From NCBI GenBank assembly GCA_948442615.1, contig CAOJSG010000006.1, forward strand, positions 1 to 64,000: a stretch of 64,000 nucleotides of DNA, written 5' to 3'. The DNA is from an uncultured Alistipes sp. GTDB lineage: Bacteria > Bacteroidota > Bacteroidia > Bacteroidales > Rikenellaceae. The notes under the pieces are model-generated. The model was not told the DNA's origin. It did no database searches and saw only the letters and a list, made by a program, of their open reading frames with translations. The translations under genes were made by a program, and so were the position numbers. Numbering within the stretch: the first letter of the stretch is position 1; every line of letters begins with the position of its first letter. Shown here one piece after another: positions 1 to 9,640 of this stretch.

Positions 1-1203
1 CGTACCGATCGCCAGCACGAGTGCGAAGAGCGTCAGCAGGTTGATCGAGAAGCCGGCGACGGACAGGAAGGCGAACGTACCGATCAGTGCCACGAGGATC
101 GAGACGGTCGGGACGAGCGTCGACCGGATGTCCTGCAGGAAGACGTAGACCACCAGCACCACGAGGATGATGGCCTCGATCAGGGTCTTGATCACCTCGT
201 GCATCGAAGCGTAGAGGAAGTCGTTCACGCTCTGCAGGTGGGTGATATCCACGCCCTTCGGAAGTTCGGGGCGGATCTCGTCGAGCAGCGCGTTGATGTC
301 GTTGACGACCTGCGTGGCGTTCGAACCGGCCGTCTGGAACACGATCGTGCTGACGCCCTGATGGCCGTTGGTGTAGCCTTTGTAGGCATAGGATTCGCTG
401 CCCAGCTCGATTTCGGCGATGTCTTTCAGACGCAGCGTCGTGCCGTCGGGCTGCGCGAGGATGACGAATTCGCCGAACTCCTCCGGAGTCACCTTGCGGC
501 CGCTGTACTTCATCGTGTACTGGAACGTATTTTCGGAGTTCTCGCCCAGGGTGCCGGTCGCAGCCTCGATGTTCTGTTCGGCGAGGATGCTCGTGACGTC
601 GGACGGCATCAGCTTGTACTGCGCCATGATGTCGGGCTTGAGCCAGATGCGCATCGAGTATTCGGCGCCCAGCGTGAAGACCTCGCCCACGCCCGGGATA
701 CGCTGGATGCGGGGCTCGATGTTGATCTTCAGATAGTTCGACAGGAAGGTTTCGTCGTAGCTGTCATCGGGGCTGTAGAGCGAGAAGATCTTCACCATCG
801 AGGTCTGGCGCTTCATGGTCATCACGCCGATCTGGGTTACCTCGCTGGGAAGCTGGCCGGTTGCGCGCGATACGCGGTTCTGCACGTTCACCGCAGCCAT
901 GTCGGCGTCGGTGCCCTGGCGGAAATAGATCGAGACCGTGGCGCTGCCCACGGCGGCGCTCGAGGTGATATAGGTCATGTCCTCCACGCCGTTGATGGCC
1001 TGTTCCAGCGGCACGATGACCGATTTCTGGACCGTTTCGGCGCTGGCGCCCGGATAGGTGGCGCGCACCATGACCGTCGGAGGCGCGATGTCGGGGTACT
1101 GCTCCACGGGCAGTGTCGCCAGGCCGATGAGTCCGGCGATGACGATCAGGATGGAGATGACGGACGCCAGTACGGGGCGTTCGATAAAATGTTTGAGTGT
1201 CAT
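1..1203 (-). CDS. RND efflux pump inner-membrane permease (AcrB/MexB type), partial
   Basis: This is the N-terminal 401 residues of a resistance-nodulation-division permease; the gene runs off the left edge of the window. These trimeric inner-membrane proteins export drugs or other small molecules using the proton gradient. The start reads MTLKHFIERPVLASVISILI, with the first membrane helix followed by the conserved PVEQYPDIAPPTV stretch of the first periplasmic loop. The second helix begins near the truncation (IEAIILVVLVVYVFLQD). It begins three bases after the adaptor gene's stop codon, so the two genes form an operon read leftward. The substrate cannot be told from the sequence. Family assignment is secure; the usual length is about 1,050 residues, so about 60 percent lies outside. 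Confidence 0.95.
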   Translation of the reverse strand, partial: MTLKHFIERPVLASVISILIVIAGLIGLATLPVEQYPDIAPPTVMVRATYPGASAETVQKSVIVPLEQAINGVEDMTYITSSAAVGSATVSIYFRQGTDADMAAVNVQNRVSRATGQLPSEVTQIGVMTMKRQTSMVKIFSLYSPDDSYDETFLSNYLKINIEPRIQRIPGVGEVFTLGAEYSMRIWLKPDIMAQYKLMPSDVTSILAEQNIEAATGTLGENSENTFQYTMKYSGRKVTPEEFGEFVILAQPDGTTLRLKDIAEIELGSESYAYKGYTNGHQGVSTIVFQTAGSNATQVVNDINALLDEIRPELPKGVDITHLQSVNDFLYASMHEVIKTLIEAIILVVLVVYVFLQDIRSTLVPTVSILVALIGTFAFLSVAGFSINLLTLFALVLAIGT

Positions 1204-1206
1204 AGA

Positions 1207-2382
1207 TTATTCCTCTTTTCCGGTTTCGGTTTCAGCGGCGGGTGCGGCCTGCTGTCCGCCCTGCGCCGCTACAGCGGCATTCTGGTCTTTGGGGACGATG
1301 GGCGTACCCTCGCGCAGCAGACCCACGCCTTCGGCTACGATCGTTTCGCCCGGCGCGATGCCCGACTTGACGATGTATTCGCGGCCGTTGGAGATTTTCT
1401 CCACGTCGATCTGGGCGGCCGAAGCCTTGCCGTCGATTACCTTATATACGTATACCTTGTCCTGCAGTTCGAACGTGGCGGCCTGCGGGATCACGATGCA
1501 GTCGCGGTACTCGGTCGGCAGAACGATATTGCCCGATCCGCCGCTGTGGAGCAGACCGCCCTCGTTGGCGAATACGGCGCGCAGCTGGGCGCTGCCCGTG
1601 GAGGTGTCGATCACGCCGCTGATGGACTCGACGCGGCCGGCCGCATCGTAGGTCGAGCCGTCGTTGAGCTGCAGCTGCACGTCGGGCATGTTCGCCAGCG
1701 TGTTGGCGATCGACCCGTACTGGCGCGTGAGACCCAGCAGCTGGTTCTCGGACATCGAGAAGTAGACGTAGACCTGCGAATTGTCGGAGATGGTCGTGAG
1801 CGGCTGCGGCATCGAGGGGCCTACCAGCGCACCCACGCGGTACGGCAGCGTGCCCGCCACGCCGCTGGCCGGAGCCTTGACCACCGTGTAGGAGAGGCTG
1901 TTGGCCGCATTGACGCGCTGTGCTTCGGCCTGGGCCAGCTGGGCTTTGGCCGTCAGCAGCATGTTTTCGGCCGTCGAGAGGTCGTACTGCGACACGACCT
2001 TCTTGGCGAACAGCTCCTTCTTGCTGTCGTAGGTCAGCTGGGCGGTCGCCACGCTCGCCTTGGCGGCGGCTACGTTGGCTTCGGCCGTCTGCAGCGCGGC
2101 CTTATAGGGAACCTGATCGATGATGAAGAGCGTCTGGCCTTTCGAAACCGCGTCGCCTTCGTTGATGCACAGTTGCGATATGGTGCCCGACACCTGCGGA
2201 TAGATGGCGATGTCCTGGCGACCGCGGATGGCGGCCGAGTAGTGGGTCGGGATTTCGCGATCGGAAGTCGATACGGTCAGCACGGCGTACTGGCCCGGAC
2301 CCATCGCGACGGGTGCCTGGCCGCATCCTGCGGCTGCCATACAGCAAGCGACGAGCGCTGCCTGCATAATTTTCTGCTTCAT
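1207..2382 (-). CDS. RND efflux periplasmic adaptor lipoprotein (AcrA/MexA type)
   Basis: A 391-residue membrane-fusion protein that links the RND permease to an outer membrane channel. The N-terminus (MKQKIMQAALVACCMAAAGC) is a lipoprotein signal with the lipobox Cys at residue 20. The first lipoyl half-motif lies around residues 60-90, the alpha-helical hairpin rich in Ala/Gln/Lys at about 95-155, the second lipoyl half at about 160-190, and a beta-barrel follows. The C-terminus is low-complexity and Ala/Gln/Glu rich. It is the first gene of the efflux operon, followed at three bases by the permease. A -7 box on the minus strand at 2420-2427 fits its promoter, and the divergent AraC-type gene is the obvious candidate regulator. 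Confidence 0.95.
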   Translation of the reverse strand: MKQKIMQAALVACCMAAAGCGQAPVAMGPGQYAVLTVSTSDREIPTHYSAAIRGRQDIAIYPQVSGTISQLCINEGDAVSKGQTLFIIDQVPYKAALQTAEANVAAAKASVATAQLTYDSKKELFAKKVVSQYDLSTAENMLLTAKAQLAQAEAQRVNAANSLSYTVVKAPASGVAGTLPYRVGALVGPSMPQPLTTISDNSQVYVYFSMSENQLLGLTRQYGSIANTLANMPDVQLQLNDGSTYDAAGRVESISGVIDTSTGSAQLRAVFANEGGLLHSGGSGNIVLPTEYRDCIVIPQAATFELQDKVYVYKVIDGKASAAQIDVEKISNGREYIVKSGIAPGETIVAEGVGLLREGTPIVPKDQNAAVAAQGGQQAAPAAETETGKEE

Positions 2383-2419
2383 AATTTTTCGGTTATCTTA
2401 TAAAAAACTTTTTCGAGTG

Positions 2420-2427
2420 CAAAAGTA
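2420..2427 (-). promoter_or_regulatory. -7 promoter box of the efflux operon
   Basis: On the minus strand this reads TACTTTTG, an exact match to the Bacteroidota -7 consensus TAnnTTTG. It lies 37 bases before the adaptor start codon. I see no convincing -33 TTTG at the usual spacing. Confidence 0.6.
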
Positions 2428-2461
2428 TTATAAAACCGGTGTAAACGGACCTTTGTATTGC

Positions 2462-2475
2462 GAACAATATTGTTC
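2462..2475. promoter_or_regulatory. Perfect 14-bp palindrome, candidate operator
   Basis: GAACAATATTGTTC is its own reverse complement. It lies between the divergent efflux operon and the AraC-type gene, just after a possible araC promoter box (GACCTTTG at 2448-2455). Its position fits autoregulation or control of both directions, but this is inferred from place and symmetry only. Confidence 0.5.
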
Positions 2476-2551
2476 TTTTTCGGAATACATGCGTGCGTAT
2501 TTATGGAATAATCGTTATTTTTGTTCGAAAAAAGAAGAAAAAAGAGTTCGT

Positions 2552-3400
2552 ATGACATTCGACAACCCTTTGACGACGACCGTCGAGGAGCAATTCGTGG
2601 TCGGCGAGTCCGATTTCGCGTTTTTCGACGACTATGCCTATCGCTGCGAGGCGGGGGCCATCCTGCTGTGCCGGAAAGGAAGCGCAGAAACGACTGTGAA
2701 CCAATATCGTAGCGTGATCCGGCCCGGGTCGCTGGTGCTCGTGCTGCCCGGGACGGTGCTGCTGCTGACCCGCCGCACGGCGGACTTCCGCATGAGTTAT
2801 TGTGTCTTTTCGCGCGAACTCTTCGCGGAGGCGGGGTTCCGGCTCGACCCCGACTATTTCCGCGTGATGGCAGAATGCCCGATCTCGAATCCGCCCGCCC
2901 GCATTCTCGAAGGGGCCCTGCATTGGTTCCGCATGGCCGAATACACCTATCGCGACCGGGGGAACAAATTCCGCAACATCATCATCAAGAACCGGTTGCA
3001 GAACGTGCTGCTGGAGATATGCGACAAGATCCAGCGCTTCTCGCTGCAGCGGCCGCAGACTTCCGGCACCACCAACCGGCAGACGGAGCTGTTCCATCGG
3101 TTCGTCGCGCTCGTGCACGAACACTGCACCGTCGAGCGCGAGGTGGCTTTCTATGCCGACCGGCTTTGCATCTCGACCCGCTATCTTTCGACCATCGTGC
3201 GCAATATCGCCCACCGTTCGGCCAAGGAGCTGATCGATGCCGCGGCGGTGCTGGAGATCAAGATGCTGTTGCAGACGACGGATCTGTCGGTGCAGGAGAT
3301 CGCCTACCGGCTCCGTTTTCCGGACCAATCCTATCTCGGGCGCTACTTCCGCAAGCATGCCGGGGTCTCCCCCACCGACTTCCGCAGTCAGAAAAAATAG
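2552..3400 (+). CDS. AraC-family transcriptional regulator
   Basis: A 282-residue regulator with an N-terminal cupin-like sensing domain (residues about 1-150) and a C-terminal AraC double helix-turn-helix (about 185-282). The second helix-turn-helix region shows the family pattern SVQEIAYRLRFPDQSYLGRYF followed by RKHAGVSPTDFR. I chose the ATG at 2552 because an upstream in-frame start at 2417 would add 45 residues with no resemblance to the family and would overlap the promoter region. It is divergent from the RND operon, so it probably controls efflux, and a perfect palindrome sits 77 bases before its start. The stop codon abuts a strong terminator. The ligand is unknown. Confidence 0.9.
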   Translation: MTFDNPLTTTVEEQFVVGESDFAFFDDYAYRCEAGAILLCRKGSAETTVNQYRSVIRPGSLVLVLPGTVLLLTRRTADFRMSYCVFSRELFAEAGFRLDPDYFRVMAECPISNPPARILEGALHWFRMAEYTYRDRGNKFRNIIIKNRLQNVLLEICDKIQRFSLQRPQTSGTTNRQTELFHRFVALVHEHCTVEREVAFYADRLCISTRYLSTIVRNIAHRSAKELIDAAAVLEIKMLLQTTDLSVQEIAYRLRFPDQSYLGRYFRKHAGVSPTDFRSQKK

Positions 3401-3424
3401 GCCGTCCTTCGGGACGGCTTTTTT
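3401..3424 (+). terminator. Intrinsic terminator after the AraC gene
   Basis: GCCGTCC, the tetraloop TTCG, then GGACGGC and six T residues. The stem starts at the base after the stop codon. It separates the regulator from the aldolase operon. Confidence 0.9.
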
Positions 3425-3454
3425 GCGGACGCCATGCGGCGTCCGGCGCGGTTT

Positions 3455-3470
3455 TGGAATCCGAATTGCA
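3455..3470 (+). promoter_or_regulatory. Sigma-54-like promoter before the aldolase operon
   Basis: TGGAATCCGAATTGCA has the -24 GG and -12 GC dinucleotides 12 bases apart, as in the sigma-54 consensus TGGCACGN4TTGCA. A start site near 3481 would leave a leader of about 19 bases before the ATG at 3500. No TAnnTTTG box is visible between the terminator and the gene. A 24-base stretch around it recurs with two mismatches upstream of the DoxX gene at 56157. Confidence 0.5.
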
Positions 3471-3499
3471 GGGGATTCGGATACAAATACCGCGAAATC

Positions 3500-4552
3500 A
3501 TGAGCAAAACCATTGAAATCCTCGCGGACAAGGCCGAGTATCTGCTCGCGCATGTCTGCCGCACGATCGACAAAAGCATGCTGCATCTGCCTTCGGGCGA
3601 TGCCGTCGATCGGATCTGGGCCGATTCGGACCGCAATGTCCGGACGCTGGGAAGCCTGCAACGCCTGTTGGGACACGGCCGGCTGGCCGGCACGGGCTAT
3701 GTCTCGATCCTTCCGGTGGATCAGGGGATCGAGCATTCGGCCGGGGCGTCGTTCGCCCCCGATCCGATCTATTTCGATCCCGAAAATATCGTGAAACTCG
3801 CCATCGAGGGCGGCTGCAACGCCGTGGCCTCGACCTTCGGCGTGCTGGGCGCCGTGGCGCGCAAGTACGCCCACCGGATCCCCTTCATCGTGAAGATCAA
3901 CCACAACGAACTGCTCAGCTACCCCAACGTGCACGATCAGGTGCTGTTCGGGTCGGTGCGCGACGCCTGGAACATGGGGGCCGCGGCCGTCGGTGCGACG
4001 ATCTACTTCGGGTCGCCCGAGAGCCGCCGCCAGCTGGTGGAGATCGCCGCGGCCTTCGACGAGGCCCACGAACTCGGCATGGCCACGATCCTGTGGTGCT
4101 ATCTGCGCAACCCCGCCTTCAAACGGGACGGAACCGATTACCACGCGGCGGCCGACCTGACGGGGCAGGCCGACCACCTGGGGGCGACGATCAAGGCCGA
4201 CATCGTCAAGCAGAAGCTGCCGGTCGGAAACGGCGGCTTCACGGCGCTCGGCTTCGGCAAGACCGACGAACGGGTCTACAGCCGCCTGACCTCCGACCAT
4301 CCGATCGACCTGTGCCGCTATCAGGTGGCCAACGGCTACATGGGGCGCGTGGGGCTCATCAACTCGGGCGGCGAGTCGCGGGGCGCCTCCGACCTGCAGG
4401 AGGCGGTCGCCACGGCCGTGGTGAACAAGCGCGCCGGAGGCATGGGGCTGATCAGCGGCCGCAAGGCCTTCCAGCGCCCGATGGACGAGGGCGTCGCGCT
4501 GCTGCACGCCATACAGGACGTTTATCTGGATCCGGCGGTGACGATCGCCTGA
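3500..4552 (+). CDS. Class I fructose-bisphosphate aldolase (archaeal/FbaB type)
   Basis: A 350-residue aldolase of the DhnA/FbaB (archaeal-type class I) family that cleaves fructose 1,6-bisphosphate to glyceraldehyde 3-phosphate and dihydroxyacetone phosphate through a Schiff-base lysine. The sequence shows the family's [14 protein letters not shown] segment, FIVKINHNE in the barrel, and the C-terminal GLINSGGES and [15 protein letters not shown] phosphate-binding loops. The ATG at 3500 was preferred to an in-frame ATG at 3434 because the latter would lie upstream of the putative promoter. It heads a three-gene operon with D-lactate dehydrogenase (19 bases later) and phosphoglycerate mutase. 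The family also contains enzymes of aromatic biosynthesis, but the length and context favour glycolysis. Confidence 0.9.
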   Translation: MSKTIEILADKAEYLLAHVCRTIDKSMLHLPSGDAVDRIWADSDRNVRTLGSLQRLLGHGRLAGTGYVSILPVDQGIEHSAGASFAPDPIYFDPENIVKLAIEGGCNAVASTFGVLGAVARKYAHRIPFIVKINHNELLSYPNVHDQVLFGSVRDAWNMGAAAVGATIYFGSPESRRQLVEIAAAFDEAHELGMATILWCYLRNPAFKRDGTDYHAAADLTGQADHLGATIKADIVKQKLPVGNGGFTALGFGKTDERVYSRLTSDHPIDLCRYQVANGYMGRVGLINSGGESRGASDLQEAVATAVVNKRAGGMGLISGRKAFQRPMDEGVALLHAIQDVYLDPAVTIA

Positions 4553-4571
4553 ATATTCGAAAGGAAAAGTC

Positions 4572-5635
<1,064 letters not shown>

Positions 5636-5639
<4 letters not shown>

Positions 5640-6385
5640 AAGAGATCGTATTGCTCCGCCACGGCGAGAGCGTCTGGAACCGGGAGAACCGGTTCACGGG
5701 ATGGACGGATGTCGGATTGAGCGAGTGGGGCGCGCGCGAGGCCGAGCAGGCCGGCGAGTTGCTGCGCGAAGAGGGTTTCGTCTTCGGACAGGCCTATGTC
5801 TCCTGCCTGAAGCGGGCCGTGGAGACGCTGGACCGTGTGCTGCGCGTGCTCGACCAGCAGTGGATTCCGGTGGAGAAGAGCTGGCGTCTGAACGAAAAAC
5901 ACTACGGGGCGCTGCAGGGGCTGAACAAGGCCGAGACCGCCGCGAAGTTCGGCGAGGCGCAGGTGCACGCCTGGCGCCGCGCGTACGATGCGGCTCCGGA
6001 GCCGCTCTCGGAGGACGATCCGCGCAATCCGCGTTTCGATCTCCGCTACCGCGGGGTGCCCGACGCCGAACTGCCCCGCACGGAGTCGCTCCGGGACACC
6101 GTCGAGCGGACGCTCCCCTACTGGAAATGCACGGTCTTCCCGGCGCTCGTGCGGTGCGACCGGGTGCTGGTCGTGGCCCACGGCAACAGCCTGCGGGGAA
6201 TCGTCAAGTACCTCAAGGACATCTCCGACGAGGCGATCGCCGGACTGAATCTGCCCACGGGCGTGCCCTGGGTCTTCAGCTTCGACGAGCGGCTGCGGCC
6301 GGCCGGCGACCGCCTGCTGGGCGATGCCGAGCAGATCCGCCTGCGGGCGGAGGAGGTGGCCGCGCAGGGGACGGTCCGCGGGTAG
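5636..6385 (+). CDS. gpmA: 2,3-bisphosphoglycerate-dependent phosphoglycerate mutase
   Basis: A 249-residue cofactor-dependent phosphoglycerate mutase interconverting 3- and 2-phosphoglycerate. The phosphohistidine motif [18 protein letters not shown] places the phosphorylated His at residue 9. The second active-site His is in [15 protein letters not shown], and the [13 protein letters not shown] segment is conserved. Its ATG at 5636 overlaps the ldhA stop codon (ATGA), which argues for translational coupling; another in-frame ATG lies six bases upstream. Length is normal for GpmA. It closes the operon. The following 160 bases hold GC-rich inverted repeats without a clear T-tract. Confidence 0.95.
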
Positions 6386-6502
6386 CTGCGCCGCGGCGCA
6401 GACCTGCGAAGGGGCTCCGCCGCCGTGTGCCGTGCGGCGGGGCGGAGGATCGGAAACGTGCAAAAAGTCGTTCCGCGTGTCGGATATTCGCGCTTTAATG
6501 TG

Positions 6503-6510
6503 TAATTTTG
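6503..6510 (+). promoter_or_regulatory. -7 promoter box of the glucanotransferase gene
   Basis: TAATTTTG matches the Bacteroidota -7 consensus and lies 37 bases upstream of the ATG. No clear -33 element was seen. Confidence 0.55.
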
Positions 6511-6547
6511 CGAGCCTGCGACGATTTTACGCGGTGCAACCCGAACC

Positions 6548-9151
6548 ATGAAACTGATCTTCCGAATCGAATACCGCACCCGCTGGGGCGAAAATCTCGT
6601 GCTCCGCCGGGGCGGACGGCGCTATGCCATGCACTATGCGGCCGACGGCATCTGGCAGGCCGAGGTCGATGCCCGGGACTGGGAGTTCCCGGCAGAATAC
6701 GGCTACGAGGTCGTGTCGGAGGGCGGCGCACGCCTGCGCGGCGAGCGGCTGCCCCATCGGCTGCGGCTGCCGGAGGGGTTCGCCGACGGTACGCTCACGG
6801 TGCTGGACCGGTGGAACGACATGCCGGAGGATTGGCCGCTGCGGTCGCTCGCCTTCACGCGGGGCATGCTCGGGCGGAGGACCGGAGCGGAATGCGCGGC
6901 TGCGGACGGAAACGTCACGCTGCGCTGCGTCTGCCCGGCGCTGCTGCCGGACGAGGTGCTGGCCGTGGTCGGAAGCGGCGAGGAGCTGGGCGGCTGGCGG
7001 CGCGCGGTGCCGATGGACGACAGCCGCTTTCCCGAGTGGAGCGTCACGCTGCGTGCGGACTGCGCTTTCGAATACAAATTTCTGATCGCCGACCGGCGGA
7101 CGCTCGCGCCGCGGGTGTGGGAGGAGGGCGGAAACCGCATTCGGACGGAGGTGCCGCGCGAGGGCGCGCATCTGCTTGATGCGTCGGCGCTGCCCCGCTT
7201 TCCCGAACGCCGGCTGCGCAGTGCCGGGACGGCCGTCCCGGTCTTTTCGCTGCGCTCCGGGACGGGCTTCGGCGTCGGCGAGTTCTGCGACCTGAAGAAG
7301 ATGGCGGACTGGGCCGTCGCCACCGGACAGCGGATCATCCAGCTGCTGCCGATCAACGACACCACGATGGACGGTACGTGGCGGGATTCTTATCCCTACA
7401 ACGCCAACTCCACCTTCGCGCTGCATCCGCAGTACCTCGATCTTCCGGCGGCCGGGGTGCCCGAGGACGAGGAGTATGTCCGCCTGCGCGATGAGCTGAA
7501 CGCATCGCCGGTGCTCGACTACGAGCGCGTGAACCGCGAGAAGCTGCGGCTGCTGCGCCGGACCTTCGCGCGCGAAGGCGGACGCACGGTCCGGAGCGCG
7601 GCCTATCGCCGGTTCTTCGAGGCGAACCGCAGCTGGCTGCTGCCCTATGCCGTGTTCAGCGCCCTGCGCGACGAGAACGGCACGGCCGACTTCACGCGCT
7701 GGGGCGAATATGCCCGCTACGACACGCAGCGGGCCGAAGCATACCGCCGTTCGCACGAGGCGCAGACGGCGTTCTACTGTTTTCTCCAGTATCATCTCCA
7801 CGTGCAGCTCACCGAGGCGTGCGCCTATGCCCATGCCCGCGGCGTGGTGCTCAAGGGCGACCTGCCCATCGGCATCAGCCGCACGAGCGTCGACGCGTGG
7901 GTGGCGCCGCACCTGTTCCACATGGATTCGCAGGCCGGGGCGCCGCCCGACGCCTTTTCGGCCTACGGGCAGAACTGGGGCTTCCCGACCTACGACTGGG
8001 AGCGCATGGCCGAGGACGACTATGCCTGGTGGCGGGCCCGTCTGAAGAAGATGGCGGAATATTTCGATGCCTTCCGCATCGACCACATACTCGGCTTTTT
8101 CCGCATCTGGGAGATTCCGGCGCACAGCGTGCGCGGACTGCTGGGCCATTTCAATCCGGCGATGTCCTATTCGGCCGACGAGCTGCGCGCCCTGGGGTTC
8201 GACCTCTCCGGAGGCCGTTACACGGTGCCGAAGCCGGACGCACGGGGGCTCGCGGAGCTGTTCGGCGATCGGGCGGAGGAGGTGCGGCGAAAGTACCTTT
8301 CGGCCGACGGAGCGCGCCTCGCGTTCGCCACGCAGCGCGAGGTGTGCGACCGCCTGCCGGGCGACGATCCGTGGAGCGTGCAGTTGCGCGAGGGGCTGAT
8401 GACGTTGCTCGAGGAGGTGCTCTTCGTCGAGGATCCGCGACGCCCGGGCTTTTACCATCCGCGCATCGCGGCTCATGCTACGCGGCTCTACCGGTCGCTG
8501 GACGAGGCGCACCGCGCGGCATTCGACCGGCTGTACGAGGATTTCTTCTATCGGCGCCATAACGGGTTCTGGCGGGACTCCGCGCTGCGGAAGCTGCCGG
8601 CGCTGATGACGGCCACCTCCATGCTGGCCTGCGGCGAAGACCTGGGAATGATCCCCGCCAGCGTGCCCGAGACGATGCGCGAACTGCGGATCCTCTCGCT
8701 CGAGATCCAGCGGATGCCCAAGGCGCCGGGACGCGAATTCGACGATCCGGCGGACTACCCCTACCTCGCGGTCTGCTCCACTTCGACGCACGACATGAAT
8801 CCGCTGCGGGCCTGGTGGGAGGAGGATCGCGGGGCGACGCAGCGGTTTTACGAAGGGGTGCTCGGCATGCGGGGCGAGGCGCCGCGCAGCTGCACGCCGG
8901 CGATCTGCCGGCGGATCGTCGGGGAGCACCTCGCCTCGCCCGCCATGTTCGCCATTCTGCCGTGGCAGGACTGGATGTCGGTCGACGCGAAGCTGCGCCG
9001 TCCCGATCCGGCGGACGAACGGATCAACATTCCTTCCGTCGCCTGCCACCGGTGGTGCTACCGGATGCATATCACCCTGGAGGAGCTGCTGCGGGCCGAC
9101 GAGCTGAACGGAACGCTGCGCGACATGATCGTCCGCAGCGGCCGCATGTAG
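6548..9151 (+). CDS. malQ: 4-alpha-glucanotransferase with N-terminal starch-binding domains (GH77)
   Basis: An 867-residue amylomaltase/disproportionating enzyme that transfers maltosyl and longer glucan chains during glycogen or maltodextrin metabolism. Residues 1 to about 230 look like two starch-binding (CBM20-like) domains, the first starting MKLIFRIEYRTRWGENL and the second containing VVGSGEELGGW. The GH77 catalytic domain follows. The nucleophile region is FRIDHILGFFRIWEIP near residue 510, the acid/base Glu is in CGEDLGMIP near residue 696, and STHDMNPLRAWWE is conserved near 750. This two-CBM architecture resembles the cytosolic DPE2 form and is common in Bacteroidota. It stands alone between two promoters. 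No signal peptide is visible, so it is cytosolic. Confidence 0.93.
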   Translation: MKLIFRIEYRTRWGENLVLRRGGRRYAMHYAADGIWQAEVDARDWEFPAEYGYEVVSEGGARLRGERLPHRLRLPEGFADGTLTVLDRWNDMPEDWPLRSLAFTRGMLGRRTGAECAAADGNVTLRCVCPALLPDEVLAVVGSGEELGGWRRAVPMDDSRFPEWSVTLRADCAFEYKFLIADRRTLAPRVWEEGGNRIRTEVPREGAHLLDASALPRFPERRLRSAGTAVPVFSLRSGTGFGVGEFCDLKKMADWAVATGQRIIQLLPINDTTMDGTWRDSYPYNANSTFALHPQYLDLPAAGVPEDEEYVRLRDELNASPVLDYERVNREKLRLLRRTFAREGGRTVRSAAYRRFFEANRSWLLPYAVFSALRDENGTADFTRWGEYARYDTQRAEAYRRSHEAQTAFYCFLQYHLHVQLTEACAYAHARGVVLKGDLPIGISRTSVDAWVAPHLFHMDSQAGAPPDAFSAYGQNWGFPTYDWERMAEDDYAWWRARLKKMAEYFDAFRIDHILGFFRIWEIPAHSVRGLLGHFNPAMSYSADELRALGFDLSGGRYTVPKPDARGLAELFGDRAEEVRRKYLSADGARLAFATQREVCDRLPGDDPWSVQLREGLMTLLEEVLFVEDPRRPGFYHPRIAAHATRLYRSLDEAHRAAFDRLYEDFFYRRHNGFWRDSALRKLPALMTATSMLACGEDLGMIPASVPETMRELRILSLEIQRMPKAPGREFDDPADYPYLAVCSTSTHDMNPLRAWWEEDRGATQRFYEGVLGMRGEAPRSCTPAICRRIVGEHLASPAMFAILPWQDWMSVDAKLRRPDPADERINIPSVACHRWCYRMHITLEELLRADELNGTLRDMIVRSGRM

Positions 9152-9284
9152 GCGGGGGCCCGTCCGGCGGACCGCGAGCCGCGGGGCGGACCGTGCCGGC
9201 GGATTCGCCGGACCGCGCCGCGCACCGGCATGGATCGCGAAACGGGAAAATTCGACGGACGCGACCATGTTCCGATATTTTTCT
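9152..9284. other. GC-rich intergenic spacer before the thiamine operon
   Basis: No gene is visible. It contains repeated short GGCGGACCG-like words and imperfect inverted repeats, but no hairpin followed by a T-tract, so any terminator for the glucanotransferase gene would be Rho-dependent or unrecognised. Confidence 0.5.
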
Positions 9285-9292
9285 TATATTTG
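9285..9292 (+). promoter_or_regulatory. -7 promoter box of the thiamine operon
   Basis: TATATTTG is an exact match to TAnnTTTG. Transcription would begin near 9298, just at the first base of the TPP riboswitch, which is the expected arrangement. Confidence 0.75.
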
Positions 9293-9300
9293 CATTCGAA

Positions 9301-9389
9301 AACAAGAGGGGTGCCCTGCCGCGAAATGCGGCGGGCTGAGATCATACCCTATGAACCTGATGCGGTCCGTACCGCCGGAGGAACTTGTT
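9301..9389 (+). ncRNA. TPP riboswitch (THI element)
   Basis: The aptamer is recognisable from its conserved blocks in order: GGGGTGCC at 9308, GCTGAGATCATACCC at 9335, and TGAACCTGATGCGGTC at 9352. The closing P1 helix pairs AACAAG (9301-9306) with CTTGTT (9384-9389). It lies upstream of thiS and would reduce expression of the whole operon when thiamine pyrophosphate is plentiful. Confidence 0.95.
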
Positions 9390-9395
9390 CATAGA

Positions 9396-9432
9396 CCGTA
9401 ATCTTCTCGCCGGGCACTTCGTACGATTACGG
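9396..9432 (+). promoter_or_regulatory. Hairpin between the riboswitch and thiS, possible expression platform
   Basis: CCGTAATC at 9396-9403 pairs with GATTACGG at 9425-9432 around a 21-base loop. It ends seven bases before the thiS ATG and has no strong T-tract, so control of translation initiation is more likely than termination. This is an inference from position. Confidence 0.45.
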
Positions 9433-9439
9433 GTTTCTC

Positions 9440-9640
9440 ATGGAAGTATTCATCAATCGCGTTCCCGTGGCTGCCGATGCGGGAACATCGCTCGCCGAAC
9501 TGCTCGAACGGCGCAACGTCGCGGCCGAAGGGATCGCCGTGGCCGTGGACAACAAGGTGGTCCCGCGCGCCGAATGGGCCGGCTGCCGGCTGCACGAAGG
9601 CGCGAAAATCACCGTCATCCGTGCCGTGTGCGGAGGATGA
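9440..9640 (+). CDS. thiS: Sulfur carrier protein ThiS
   Basis: A 66-residue ubiquitin-fold sulfur carrier. Its C-terminal Gly-Gly (ending IRAVCGG) is adenylated by ThiF and converted to a thiocarboxylate, which supplies sulfur to the thiazole synthase ThiG. The start MEVFINRVPV and the VAVDNKVVPRAEW segment are typical of the family, as is the short length. It is the first gene after the TPP riboswitch, and its stop codon overlaps the start of the following thiE-like gene (ATGA). Confidence 0.95.
   Translation: MEVFINRVPVAADAGTSLAELLERRNVAAEGIAVAVDNKVVPRAEWAGCRLHEGAKITVIRAVCGG

Noticed and set aside
199..2403. Long plus-strand frame over the efflux genes
   Set aside because: It spans two clearly identified minus-strand genes and their gap; the protein is His/Arg/Gly rich and matches nothing.
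3434..3499. Longer aldolase start (22 extra residues)
   Set aside because: The extra codons would come from upstream of the predicted promoter and do not resemble the family.
6527..9268. Long minus-strand frame opposite the glucanotransferase
   Set aside because: Antisense shadow of a gene with complete GH77 motifs.
9440..9640. MoaD instead of ThiS
   Set aside because: The TPP riboswitch and thiE-thiG-thiH-thiF neighbours make ThiS certain.
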